Part shown: positions 17,974 through 26,655 of the stretch, piece by piece | Position numbering within the stretch: the first letter of the stretch is position 1 | Layout of the letters: every line of letters starts with the position of its first letter | NCBI RefSeq assembly: GCF_002215035.1 | Contig: NZ_NKFP01000006.1 | Span: 1,376,530-1,440,529 of the forward strand | Length of the DNA: 64,000 nt | Direction: 5' to 3' | Origin: Leptolyngbya ohadii IS1 | GTDB lineage: Bacteria; Cyanobacteriota; Cyanobacteriia; Elainellales; Elainellaceae | Notes under the pieces: generated by a model | The model's input: the letters and a program-made list of their open reading frames with translations, nothing else | Databases searched by the model: none | Told to the model about the DNA's origin: nothing | Program-made: the position numbers and the translations under genes

Positions 17974-19221
17974 TTATGCGTTCCGACTCACCGCAGTTTC
18001 CATGAGCTGAATGAGTTCCTGCGCTTTGCGATCCCAGGTGAGCTGCTGCTGAATTAAGCGCTGAGCATTTTGCCCCATCTGGATTTGCTCTGCTGGACGA
18101 CTGAGCATTCGATCGATCGCCTCCGCTGTTGCCGCAACCGATTTGGGTGGAACCGTATAGCCATGAATGCCATCCTGAATCACATCGTTGATGCCGCCAT
18201 CGTTGCAGCAAATAATTGGCTTTCCGGCTGCCATCGCTTCCAGGTAGACCGTGGCAAAGGGTTCGTCCCAGCCTACGAGGGCAAAGCAATCTGCCCAGAC
18301 CATTTCCTGCAAAACTTCGGGATGGGGTTTCTTGCCGACAAGCTGGATGGCATTGCGGTGAGTCGATTGATCGATCGCTGCCTTTACCGCTGCTTCGTCA
18401 GGACCAGAGCCGATGATCCGCAAAATCGCCTGGGGATGCCGTGCCGCGATGCGATCGAATGCTTCAATCAGAACCGGAATACCTTTTCTTTCCGCAAACA
18501 GGGCACAGGTGAGAATAACCGTCTTTCCCTGCAAATCCTCAGGACGCGGCGTTTGCCACAGTTCGGGAGCGGGTAAATGAACGCCATTGTGACAGGTGAG
18601 AATATTTCCCTGCGGAAACAGCGTACTCAAATCCTGTTCCATTCGCCGAGAGACGCTGAGGGTTGCCCAGGCTCGATGAACCACCTGCTGCATTGCCGTC
18701 TTGCGCTGAGGATGGTGATGGCAATCGCGAATTTCATCAAAATCATGCTCCTGCACCAGAAACGGCTGACGCACTTCTGAAGGGAGCTGTGCAACGACCC
18801 AGCCATTGGGCAGCGAGTGATGACAGAAGATCACATCCGGCTGAAAGGCAGCGATCGATCGACGGAGGGTAGGTAGCGCCGACTGGCAAGCAATTTTTTG
18901 GTAGGGCAGGGGATTTTTGTATGCCCACTGCTTGACCGGGGAAATGGGATAGTACAACCAGCGTGGATACTGTGCCTCAACGCTTCCCTGCCAGATGTAG
19001 CGATCGGGACACTGAGCGTATGCCTTTGCGCCTGCGGTTTTTGCCAGCACGGGCGGCACCCAGGACGTAAAGGAGATCACCTGCAAATCTACATCCTGAC
19101 GGGCGATCGCCTGTGCCTGCGCCAGTGCCCAGGTTCCTATCTGCGGATTGGCAGGTTTGGGAAAATAGGAGGCGAGAAATAAAATCCGAAGGCGGCGAGA
19201 ATTCATGGAGACAGAAATCAC
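17974..19221 (-). CDS. GT4 family glycosyltransferase
   Basis: 415 residues. N-terminal GT-B opening (RILFLASYFPKPANPQIGTW), donor domain with VILTCALFAERKGIPVLIEAF and the EX7E motif in DEPFATVYLEAMAAGKP. The GTFA-type region ends in GGINDVIQDG. Normal length for GT4. It is followed by the polymerase gene 59 bp away and preceded, after 55 bp of short repeats, by another GT4 gene. Sugar specificity unknown. Confidence 0.87.
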   Translation of the reverse strand: MISVSMNSRRLRILFLASYFPKPANPQIGTWALAQAQAIARQDVDLQVISFTSWVPPVLAKTAGAKAYAQCPDRYIWQGSVEAQYPRWLYYPISPVKQWAYKNPLPYQKIACQSALPTLRRSIAAFQPDVIFCHHSLPNGWVVAQLPSEVRQPFLVQEHDFDEIRDCHHHPQRKTAMQQVVHRAWATLSVSRRMEQDLSTLFPQGNILTCHNGVHLPAPELWQTPRPEDLQGKTVILTCALFAERKGIPVLIEAFDRIAARHPQAILRIIGSGPDEAAVKAAIDQSTHRNAIQLVGKKPHPEVLQEMVWADCFALVGWDEPFATVYLEAMAAGKPIICCNDGGINDVIQDGIHGYTVPPKSVAATAEAIDRMLSRPAEQIQMGQNAQRLIQQQLTWDRKAQELIQLMETAVSRNA

Positions 19222-19268
19222 GGAGCAAAGACCACCGGGCAGAAATCACCGAGTAGAAATCACCGAAT
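19212..19268. repeat. Short tandem repeat, 14-bp unit
   Basis: agaaatcaccgagt and agaaatcaccgaat at 19241-19268, with a more diverged copy at 19212. It fills the spacer upstream of the GT4 start at 19221 and includes the first codons' flank. Confidence 0.75.
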
Positions 19269-19276
19269 CAACGGCT

Positions 19277-20392
19277 TTACTTTTCTCTTCCGTCCGTCTC
19301 CGTAAAATCCGCAAGTTTTTGCAAAACCTCATGCCAGCGTTCTGCCCCTACAGCGGGAGTCAGGGTTGCAGCTTTGGCGATCGATGCTTGACTGGCAGCG
19401 GTAATCCTTTCCGGATCAGAACCATAGTGTGCCAGGGCAGCATAGAGGGCAGCCACATCGCCTGCGGGTACGATCGCCCCATTTACCCCCGGTTGCACCA
19501 GATCGACAGCGGCTCCTACCGCATCGGAGCAAATAATCGGCAGTCCTGCCCCAATCGCCTGATTCACCACTACACCCCACCCGTCATAGCGGCTCGGCAG
19601 TACAAAAATATCGGCTTGCTGAAAAAATTGGGGTAAATATTCGGGATCATGAAATCCGGCATATTCAATAAACGGCTGCGTTTCTGCCGGAATCGATCGC
19701 ATCATCTCTGGTAATTCTGCCTCTCGTCCCACGAGCAAAAGTCGCGCTTGAATGCCCGACTGGAGCAGGCGATCGAAAGCTTGCAGCAGCAGATCCACCC
19801 CTTTCCGCTCGATCATCTGTCCACAAAACAAAATCGTGATGGGCTGGCGCGGACGCTGAACTGTAGCCTGAAAATCCGACAGATTGCAGTAGTAGGGAAT
19901 ATTAAAGACGAGATGGCGAGGAAACCGCTGCTGATAGTCCTGCCGGGCACGAGAACCGATCGCCACGATCGCCCGACAATGCTGGAGTGCCTGTGCCAGA
20001 ATGGTTTGTAGCTTGCCTTTGATGCCACCGGAGCCAGCAACAATCTTTTCGCCCCAGAAAATACAGGGCACGTGGCTGGCGTAGATCCACAGCAAAAACT
20101 GAGCCGTGAAATTTTGGTAGCCGTTCAGTACAACGACATCGACATCGCGCAGCTTGGGCAAATGCCAGTTGAAATGAAAGCGGGATGCGCCCCAGGAGAG
20201 GAAGAAGCCGGGCAGAACCGTTTCGTAGGGCTGTAGTGCCTTGCGCGACCAGGGGGAATCGGCAACCTCTGCTTCCAGATAATAAACTTGTAGATCGATC
20301 TCTGGATGCTGAGACAGCGCGTAAAATAAATCCCGCTGATAGGGCGAGGGGACGATCGAGTAGAAGATAACTTTAAGCGGCTGGGAAGTCAT
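19277..20392 (-). CDS. GT4 family glycosyltransferase with altered EX7E motif
   Basis: 371 residues. GT-B layout: KVIFYSIVPSPYQRDLF at the N-terminus, ITILFCGQMIERKGVDLLLQAF at the start of the donor domain and VLPSRYDGWGVVVNQAIGAGLP where EX7E is expected. Here the two glutamates are replaced by Asp and Gln (D-x7-Q). Asp in the first position is common in this subgroup; Gln in the second is unusual and may reduce or change activity. Otherwise full length and intact. Confidence 0.85.
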   Translation of the reverse strand: MTSQPLKVIFYSIVPSPYQRDLFYALSQHPEIDLQVYYLEAEVADSPWSRKALQPYETVLPGFFLSWGASRFHFNWHLPKLRDVDVVVLNGYQNFTAQFLLWIYASHVPCIFWGEKIVAGSGGIKGKLQTILAQALQHCRAIVAIGSRARQDYQQRFPRHLVFNIPYYCNLSDFQATVQRPRQPITILFCGQMIERKGVDLLLQAFDRLLQSGIQARLLLVGREAELPEMMRSIPAETQPFIEYAGFHDPEYLPQFFQQADIFVLPSRYDGWGVVVNQAIGAGLPIICSDAVGAAVDLVQPGVNGAIVPAGDVAALYAALAHYGSDPERITAASQASIAKAATLTPAVGAERWHEVLQKLADFTETDGREK

Positions 20393-20525
20393 TTTTGCTG
20401 TGAATTTCTGCTGAATCTGATAGGAGAAGTGGCGCTATATTCCCGTTACCTAAATTCCAGGCGGCTTTCTCAGTAGCAGGGATCTAAGCATCGATCGTCT
20501 CTCCATAGAGGGTTAGCAGGCGGAA

Positions 20526-21746
20526 CTAAAGCTGGCTTAACTGCTGCGATAGCTCTGGCATAGCGGGTAATGCAGTAGGCTGAACGGATTTTTGAGCAAG
20601 TTCAATCAGCCTTTGGGGATCGTTCAGGAACGTTAAAAGCACGGTGGCGATCGCCTCTCCGGTGACTTGTGGCAAAACCTTTCCATTCATGCCATCGATA
20701 ACTACTTCTCCACAGAATTTTGAGACGATCAGGGGAAGTTTCCAGGCTTGTGCCTCTAGCTGGGTTAAACCGAAGCCATCAGAAAGGGTGGGAAATAGGA
20801 AAACATCTGCCTGCTGATAATAGTTTGCTGCTGCACTGCGCGGAACTGCCCCGATCCAGCGAATATTTTTGTTAGCAAGTTCAGGCGGTATCACTTCCGA
20901 TCGCCCCACAATCCAGAACTCGATCGGCTCATCTTTCAGTTTGTCTGCTGCCTCCAGCAAAGCCGCAATGCCCTTCCTTAAAATGACCTGTCCCAGAAAC
21001 AGCACCCGCAACGGTCTTTCTGCTGTAAATCGATCGGGATAGGTGCGCTGAAACGATCGTGCCTGCTCCGGCGGACTGTACACCAAAGGGACAATCTCGA
21101 TTTTGCCTGAGTCAATGCCTGCCTGCTGCAATGCCTGACGCGACCAGGACGAATTGACGATGATGCGATCGGCGATGCCGCATTCCTGTTTCCAGGTGTC
21201 CCAGTAGGAGGGGGGAACGGGTTGCCAGGAGGGAGCCAGTTCAGGATACTTTTGGTGTTCCCGAATCACAATTTCTTCCTCGATCGGACCCGGATCAATC
21301 TGCCCCAGCACGGTGTACCATCCCTGGGATTTCGCGTATCGCAGGATGTCTAGCGCCGCGTAGCTGTAGGTAAATAGGGTTGGACGTGAATTCCCTGCTG
21401 TTAGAGAAGGAGCCATTCGCTTAAGCTGAGCGATCGCCTTTTGCTGAAACCAGCGATTGCGGGCAATCATGCGATCCCATTCCCCGGTTTTTTTGAGCTT
21501 TTGGCTGAGTTCAAACTGAAGCAGAGAACCCGTAAACCCATGTACGGAAGCCGTCCCCAGGTCAGGATGAAAGCGATCGCGCAGATTGCGGAGCAGAGAA
21601 TCTGGTAAGGCGTTGAATGCGGATTTTGGGGAGACCCAGGCATCCGTGATCAGGGCAGTCAGTTGACCCGTTTGATGTAGCGATCGGGGAATTGCATAAT
21701 GTTCTCTTGCGCCGATCTGGCAGCAAATCCAGGACGAGGGATTCAT
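20526..21746 (-). CDS. GT4 family glycosyltransferase
   Basis: 406 residues. The acceptor domain includes CQIGAREHYAIPRSL near the N-terminus, the donor domain starts at PLRVLFLGQVILRKGI and carries the motif D-x7-E in SDGFGLTQLEAQAWKLP. The subgroup resembles GTs that act late in cyanobacterial EPS loci; specificity is unknown. Its ATG overlaps the stop of the GT2 gene (21743-22648) by 4 bp, so the two are translationally coupled. Confidence 0.87.
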   Translation of the reverse strand: MNPSSWICCQIGAREHYAIPRSLHQTGQLTALITDAWVSPKSAFNALPDSLLRNLRDRFHPDLGTASVHGFTGSLLQFELSQKLKKTGEWDRMIARNRWFQQKAIAQLKRMAPSLTAGNSRPTLFTYSYAALDILRYAKSQGWYTVLGQIDPGPIEEEIVIREHQKYPELAPSWQPVPPSYWDTWKQECGIADRIIVNSSWSRQALQQAGIDSGKIEIVPLVYSPPEQARSFQRTYPDRFTAERPLRVLFLGQVILRKGIAALLEAADKLKDEPIEFWIVGRSEVIPPELANKNIRWIGAVPRSAAANYYQQADVFLFPTLSDGFGLTQLEAQAWKLPLIVSKFCGEVVIDGMNGKVLPQVTGEAIATVLLTFLNDPQRLIELAQKSVQPTALPAMPELSQQLSQL

Positions 21747-22648
21747 GGCACTTCCAGGGTGGGATTTTCAGACGTTCCGCCGCGCCTTAGCTGAAGATAG
21801 GACAGCAGCGATCGGGCAGAAACGGTTTGGCGATGGTGATGCTGCTGTTGCAGAAGTCCCGGAATCGAAGTCACCCCTGCCAGGATACCGTTCCAGCGCT
21901 GATGTCGTGCCAGCCAGGAAACGCGGCTTACGCACTGTACACCACCCAGCCACCACAAACTGACGGGATATCTGAGATAGGTCAGGAGCGCCTGATTTGC
22001 AATACTGGCAGCGGTAATTTTGGGATTGTTGTGGTGTTCTAGCCTGGTGTCATGAAACACCCTCAGCCAGGGACTCTGCAAAATTCCCCAGCCCAGATGA
22101 TGCAGCCGCAGCGACAGATCGGTTTCCTCCATGCCATACGCCAGCGGCAGCGGCACATAGCCCTGCGTTTGCAAGAAAATCTCCCGACGATAAGCGCAAC
22201 CACAGCCCACGAAATCCGCTGCCCAATTTGCGGTGTACTCGTCCGGCAGGATCGTTTCATTTTGGTGAAAAATAGCAGAACCAATCACCGCTGCCCTGGG
22301 AAACGTTTCAAATAATTGCAGCAGGCGGGCAAAATAATCGGAATCGATCGGGTAGGAGTCATCATCAAAGCTGGCAACGATCGGATTCTTGGCACGGGCG
22401 ATCGCGAGATTTCTGCCGCCGCCGGGTCCGACCTGCACTGTATTTTGAATAATAATTAAATCGGCAAATTCCCTGTCCTGCGATCGGATCTGTTGCAGGA
22501 TTGTTCCTGTCTCATAATCATTATTATCAATGTGAACAATGATTTCATCCGGTCGTGGACAGCATTGCTGAATTTGCCGGAGTGTTTTCAGCAGTTGTTC
22601 CGATCGACGGTAGGTTGGAATTGTAACCGTAATAGGACAGAAACTCAT
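21743..22648 (-). CDS. GT2 family glycosyltransferase
   Basis: 301 residues, GT-A fold. ITVTIPTYRRSEQLLKTL begins the nucleotide-binding domain; FDDDSYP is the DXD metal site; GMEETDL holds the acidic catalytic motif. A relaxed N-terminal match to rhamnosyl- and galactofuranosyl-transferases (NNDYETGT, GPGGGRNLA) is visible. Inverting transferase; sugar unknown. Two bases separate it from the upstream acetyltransferase. Confidence 0.86.
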   Translation of the reverse strand: MSFCPITVTIPTYRRSEQLLKTLRQIQQCCPRPDEIIVHIDNNDYETGTILQQIRSQDREFADLIIIQNTVQVGPGGGRNLAIARAKNPIVASFDDDSYPIDSDYFARLLQLFETFPRAAVIGSAIFHQNETILPDEYTANWAADFVGCGCAYRREIFLQTQGYVPLPLAYGMEETDLSLRLHHLGWGILQSPWLRVFHDTRLEHHNNPKITAASIANQALLTYLRYPVSLWWLGGVQCVSRVSWLARHQRWNGILAGVTSIPGLLQQQHHHRQTVSARSLLSYLQLRRGGTSENPTLEVP

Positions 22649-22650
22649 AG

Positions 22651-23274
22651 CTATAAGGATTCAACGATGTCACTACCGGAAACTGCGGCTGCAAGCGTTC
22701 TATCAGCCTGTCGATAGCGAATTACCTTCGCCGGACTGCCCACAGCGATCGCCCGTTCTGGAATGTCTTTAGTAACAACGCTGCCCGCACCAATCACGGC
22801 ATCTGCGCCAATCGTAACTCCCTTTAAGACTGTGACATTTGCCCCAATCCATGAACGATCGCCAATCTGAGTTTGCTTAGAAACCAAGGGCTGTGCGAGC
22901 GGAGATAAACCGGGATCGATGCCGTGATCATGATCGGTAATGTAGCAGCCAGGACCAATCGCGCATTCCTTGCCAATGACGATCGATAGAGAAGCATCAA
23001 TAAAAGTATTGCGATTGATGTAAGTATTCTCGCCAATCTGAATTTTAGGATGGGGTGAAGATTCCCCGCTACAGAGTAGCGTCACTCCGCGATCGAGTGA
23101 GGTGCCCTGCTCAATCTCAATCTCTTGAAAGTTGCGAGGAACTTCGATATTTCGCATCCAAACATACCCGTTAAGCCTAACTCCTAGGACGCGATAATAG
23201 CAGTTGCGCCAGCGGCTCATCAGAGCATGGAAGTATCGATTAAATAATAGGATAGAAGTAGCGATCAGTCCCAT
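22651..23274 (-). CDS. Hexapeptide-repeat acetyltransferase
   Basis: 207 residues of the left-handed beta-helix superfamily. Hexapeptides run from IQIGENTYINRN to IGADAVIGAGSVVTKDI, the catalytic-type His is in ITDHDHGIDPG, and the C-terminus has AVGSPAKVIRYR, typical of sugar O-acetyltransferases. An N-terminal hydrophobic stretch (about 1-16) may make it peripheral to the membrane. Second acetyltransferase of the locus; it sits in a tight run with the GT2 gene 21743-22648. Confidence 0.85.
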   Translation of the reverse strand: MGLIATSILLFNRYFHALMSRWRNCYYRVLGVRLNGYVWMRNIEVPRNFQEIEIEQGTSLDRGVTLLCSGESSPHPKIQIGENTYINRNTFIDASLSIVIGKECAIGPGCYITDHDHGIDPGLSPLAQPLVSKQTQIGDRSWIGANVTVLKGVTIGADAVIGAGSVVTKDIPERAIAVGSPAKVIRYRQADRTLAAAVSGSDIVESL

Positions 23275-23322
23275 AGTTATAGCCCTCTTCAGGCATAGGT
23301 TACATTAGAAATAAAGTTGAAT

Positions 23323-24360
23323 CTAAAGTGAATTTAACATTGAGGCGTAGAGTTTTTCTGTTTGAATCGCAGTGTTGCTCCATGACAGCTCCAATGCTCG
23401 TTTTCTGGCAGATTGAGCCATTTGCTCCTGCCTGACCTGTGATTCGGATAATTCTACGATCGCCTCCACCATCTGATCGGCGTTTCCTTCCTCAACCATC
23501 ACGGCGCAATCGGAATTGGCATACTCTGGAATTCCGCCAACTTTCTCTGCAACCACAGGCAAGCCGCAAGCAAGACTTTCCAGCAGAGCATTATTTGCCG
23601 TTGCATTCTCGATCGCCAAAACCAGGCAGGAAGCTGACTGATAGAGCTGCAATAGTTCAAGATCTGTCAGGCGATTTAGAAACTCGACGTTATCTAGATC
23701 GGAGAAATGTTCAGAAAATGCTTTTGCGCCAACAAACTTGATTTTGATATCTCGATGGCTTCTCAGCTTCAGCGCTACTTCCCGCAGCAGCAAAAAGTTT
23801 CTTCGATAGCTGCCGACAGAAAGTACGGTAAATTCATCTAAAGTTTTTTTGACGGCTGGAGGAGTGAAAAAATCGGTATCAATCCCGTGCGGAATAAAGT
23901 GGATTTTGTCAGAAGGAATCCCGGCACTTTCAAAAAAAGCTCGCTGGGTTTCGCTCATGATGATAATTGCATTGAGCGATCGTAAACGTTCCTTAAAGGC
24001 GAGAATTTGAGGCAGATCATCCTGACAGGCATGAAACGTACAGCACAGCGGCTTAGCATTAAAAAGCTTCACGATCGGAAAATATCCTAAGTCCCGTTCT
24101 CCCCACAGAAAATGTACGAGATCTATATCTTTCCGACGAAGCTGTTGCAACAACGCCCACTCTAGCTCTAGCGAGCTTGTCCTATACCATTGGGAAGTCG
24201 AAAAGGAACGAACTGCACGATTCATGATCCTGGAACCGATCGTTTTTGGCTCTTTTCTTTCCCTGGAAAGCACCTCGCAGGAGGAGATATAGTTTGAGAG
24301 AGCTGAGTAGCTAGAGTACGCTCCAAATCCGTGATTTGAGTATGCAAGAAGTGGATTCAT
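23323..24360 (-). CDS. GT4 family glycosyltransferase
   Basis: 345 residues from the ATG at 24358-24360; an upstream in-frame start at 24522 would overlap the preceding GT2 gene and adds 54 residues unlike the family. MNPLLAYSNHGFGAYSSY is a plausible GT-B opening. Donor domain: FTVLSVGSYRRNFLLLREVA, then CLVLAIENATANNALLESLACGLP, where the EX7E motif is loosened (the first Glu lies ten positions before the second). GGIPEYANSD closes the site. Sugar unknown. Confidence 0.82.
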   Translation of the reverse strand: MNPLLAYSNHGFGAYSSYSALSNYISSCEVLSRERKEPKTIGSRIMNRAVRSFSTSQWYRTSSLELEWALLQQLRRKDIDLVHFLWGERDLGYFPIVKLFNAKPLCCTFHACQDDLPQILAFKERLRSLNAIIIMSETQRAFFESAGIPSDKIHFIPHGIDTDFFTPPAVKKTLDEFTVLSVGSYRRNFLLLREVALKLRSHRDIKIKFVGAKAFSEHFSDLDNVEFLNRLTDLELLQLYQSASCLVLAIENATANNALLESLACGLPVVAEKVGGIPEYANSDCAVMVEEGNADQMVEAIVELSESQVRQEQMAQSARKRALELSWSNTAIQTEKLYASMLNSL

Positions 24361-24379
24361 GGAGTTATTGCTGGCTTCG

Positions 24380-25324
24380 CTATTGAATGAATGACCGCTT
24401 GAGCTGAGCAAATTGTTCCGCTGCTGAAAAGCCAAACAGGCGGTAGGCAACCTGGTAAAACTTTGGAGCAGCTGAGCCAGAAGGTATAAAGTTACGCTCC
24501 GTAGACTTGATCTTTGCAGCAAGTTTTTCCGCCCAGGATCGATCGCTTAGCCAAATCATCCGCGCACATTCAAAACGAGCTTGATTGATAGCGTGTTGTC
24601 GCTCAGGCGTCAGTAAGCCCTGCTGCTTTAAATGAGTCTCCAGACGGTCTTTAATCAGCAACCGCTGCTGCTGCGTCTTAGATTTGTCTTTCTTACAAAG
24701 CGTTGATTCACTCCACTGACGATAAACTGACCCGGCATGAGGACAATACTCAAACTGTTTGCCCGCCATCAGGAGCCGCAGATAAAGCTCATGTTCTTGA
24801 CAGCAGGGCTGCTCTGGTTCCCATCCGCCCACGTCCAATAGGGCTTGCTTGCGCCAAAGCGGGCTGCCGGTCTGGGGTAAAAACCAGCGAGCCAGTAGAA
24901 TCCACGGATCATAGGGTTCTGGAATCGGATAGATTTGGCGCTGAGGGGTTTCCCCCTGGCAGTCCTCATAAATAGAAGGGCTGTAGAGAACATCAGCCGA
25001 TGAAGCCTGAGACAGGTAATTAATCTGCTGCTCAATCTTGTCGGGTAACAAATAGTCATCCGCATCCAGGTATTGCAGCCACTCTCCCGTACTCAGCTCC
25101 AGCAAACGATTTCGAGCCGCGTTGCCTCCCCGGTTTTTGCCTGTCTCCCAGCGAATTCGATCGCCGAAGCTTTGGATCACTTCTAAACTGCGATCGGTTG
25201 ATCCATCATCGACCACAATGACTTCCTTATGCGGATAAGTCTGGTCGAGGGCGCTTTGAACTGCCTGGGCAATCCAGCGATCGGCGTTGTAGCAGGGAAT
25301 AAGAACGCTAACCTTTGGCAGCAT
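24380..25324 (-). CDS. GT2 family glycosyltransferase
   Basis: 314 residues. SVLIPCYNADRWIAQAV and VDDGSTDRS are the canonical GT2 start; LDADD is the metal site; GGNAARNRLL lies between. C-terminal ~100 residues are helical and basic. It is a clear paralogue of the GT2 gene at 38258-39253 (shared ALDQTYP/ALNQTYP, IQSFGDRIR and LDADD segments). Specificity unknown. Confidence 0.87.
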   Translation of the reverse strand: MLPKVSVLIPCYNADRWIAQAVQSALDQTYPHKEVIVVDDGSTDRSLEVIQSFGDRIRWETGKNRGGNAARNRLLELSTGEWLQYLDADDYLLPDKIEQQINYLSQASSADVLYSPSIYEDCQGETPQRQIYPIPEPYDPWILLARWFLPQTGSPLWRKQALLDVGGWEPEQPCCQEHELYLRLLMAGKQFEYCPHAGSVYRQWSESTLCKKDKSKTQQQRLLIKDRLETHLKQQGLLTPERQHAINQARFECARMIWLSDRSWAEKLAAKIKSTERNFIPSGSAAPKFYQVAYRLFGFSAAEQFAQLKRSFIQ

Positions 25325-25347
25325 AGGAAATTATGTAGAGATGAAAT

Positions 25348-25465
25348 AAGTAGCTGGGCGCAATTAAACAACGGATGGTATTTGGGGGTGGTGGGGGCTG
25401 TGCCCCCACCTTGGGGCGAAGCCCCAGACCCCTTCTATCTCATAAATAATTACAACCACCTACTT
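25348..25465. repeat. 118-bp inverted-repeat element with two GC hairpins
   Basis: Imperfect 18-bp terminal inverted repeats (25348-25365 and 25448-25465, 14 of 18 positions) enclose two perfect hairpins: gtgggggc-tgt-gcccccac (25391-25409) and tggggc-gaa-gcccca (25412-25426). No ORF. The second hairpin core GCGAAGC is shared with the repeats at 26521 and 59255. Confidence 0.65.
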
Positions 25466-25505
25466 ACTAGAACTGAAATAGTTAATTTAGGCAAGACTGC
25501 TGTAT

Positions 25506-26489
25506 TTAGCAAAGAAATTTTTCTACCTTTTGCCAGATAACTTCGGCAGAGATTTCGGTATTCGATTGAAAAACACAGAAAAAGAAATCGCGATCGCCCT
25601 CAAACCAGCTCTCAGGCTGCCATTTTGTGTATTGGTCTGCGTGCCAGACTGATTCTTTCCCTGAATAGATACAATTCGGAACTCGGACGTGGTATTCATC
25701 TAAAAGTCCCTGCATCTCGCAGAAGCTGTAGTATAGTGCGTATTCAGTCCAGGGAATATTTCTGATGAGATAAGCTTTATAGTCTAAAAGCTGTTCTCTC
25801 AATATAGATTTTTTGGGCAAGACTCTACAGCATAGCCATGATAACAGGAGAACAAAATTTCTACGCTTAGAATCAGAGAATTTTATTGCTGAAGTAAGTT
25901 CAGCGATGGATAGCTGCTTTAAATACTGCTGTAGCTGTATAACGACATTTCTACTCAGGACAGCAGGAGTAACGTTGTAGCAATTATGCTTGGCTAGTAG
26001 TTCTAGCTTGAGAACATTTCGCGACCAGTCATACCATAGCCTATTCTCATAGCGATCAGAATCAACAGCGTAATAGACTGCCCGATCATCTTTTACTAAA
26101 TCTGAGAATTGGATAGGTTTAGTACAAATAACGTCTGCATCTAAAGTCAGGTAAAACTCGGTTTTAATCCGGCTAACAATTGATAGCTTGACAAGCTGCT
26201 GTAGATACCAGCCCTTAATTGAAAAAAACTTGAGTTCAGGAATCAGAGTAGATTCTGCAATAACACAAAAGTTCTTCTGGTTCACGCGTTGGCTAATTTC
26301 TGCAAACTGAGCGTCAGGAACTACAATCCAGACATTGCCAAGAATGTCTTTACAGAAAGCATTGAGCGAACACTGTAAAATCTTGAACCGCTCATAGTCC
26401 TTAAGCGTAAGCGGAAGAACCGCGTCTAGCTTCTGGCAATTTGAGTGAACGCCTGATTCTGTAAAATCCATATTTGTCCCGATCGCCAT
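25506..26489 (-). CDS. Glycosyltransferase-like protein (DUF6492-like)
   Basis: 327 residues with a GT-A-like pattern: DAVLPLTLKDYERF at the start, then a DXD-like site in YLTLDADVIC and a later NVTPAVLSR segment. This combination resembles the DUF6492 family found in polysaccharide loci. AT content and a high share of Lys, Phe, Asn and Tyr make it stand out from its GC-richer neighbours, which hints at separate acquisition. It is flanked by two hairpin-rich repeat elements (25348-25465 and 26521-26625). Confidence 0.62.
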   Translation of the reverse strand: MAIGTNMDFTESGVHSNCQKLDAVLPLTLKDYERFKILQCSLNAFCKDILGNVWIVVPDAQFAEISQRVNQKNFCVIAESTLIPELKFFSIKGWYLQQLVKLSIVSRIKTEFYLTLDADVICTKPIQFSDLVKDDRAVYYAVDSDRYENRLWYDWSRNVLKLELLAKHNCYNVTPAVLSRNVVIQLQQYLKQLSIAELTSAIKFSDSKRRNFVLLLSWLCCRVLPKKSILREQLLDYKAYLIRNIPWTEYALYYSFCEMQGLLDEYHVRVPNCIYSGKESVWHADQYTKWQPESWFEGDRDFFFCVFQSNTEISAEVIWQKVEKFLC

Positions 26490-26520
26490 TACTTCAGCTT
26501 TTAATCAACGTTATTGAGGC

Positions 26521-26625
26521 TACAGCAATCCTTTGCAGGATTTGAACGGGGTACAGGGGCTGTGACCCTGCCTGGGGGCGAAGCCCCCACACCCCCTTGT
26601 TCACAAACAATTTGTAAACGCTGTA
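26521..26625. repeat. 105-bp four-hairpin element, copy 1
   Basis: Ends tacagc and gctgta are inverted. Four hairpins follow one another: aatcct-ttgc-aggatt, caggg-gctgtga-ccctg, gggggc-gaa-gccccc and gttcacaaa-caa-tttgtaaac (one mismatch). About 96% identical to 59255-59362. Noncoding, between the DUF6492-like gene and a GT2 gene. Confidence 0.85.
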
Positions 26626-26655
26626 CTGCTCAAGCTTTTATTCAATTTCGATTCC

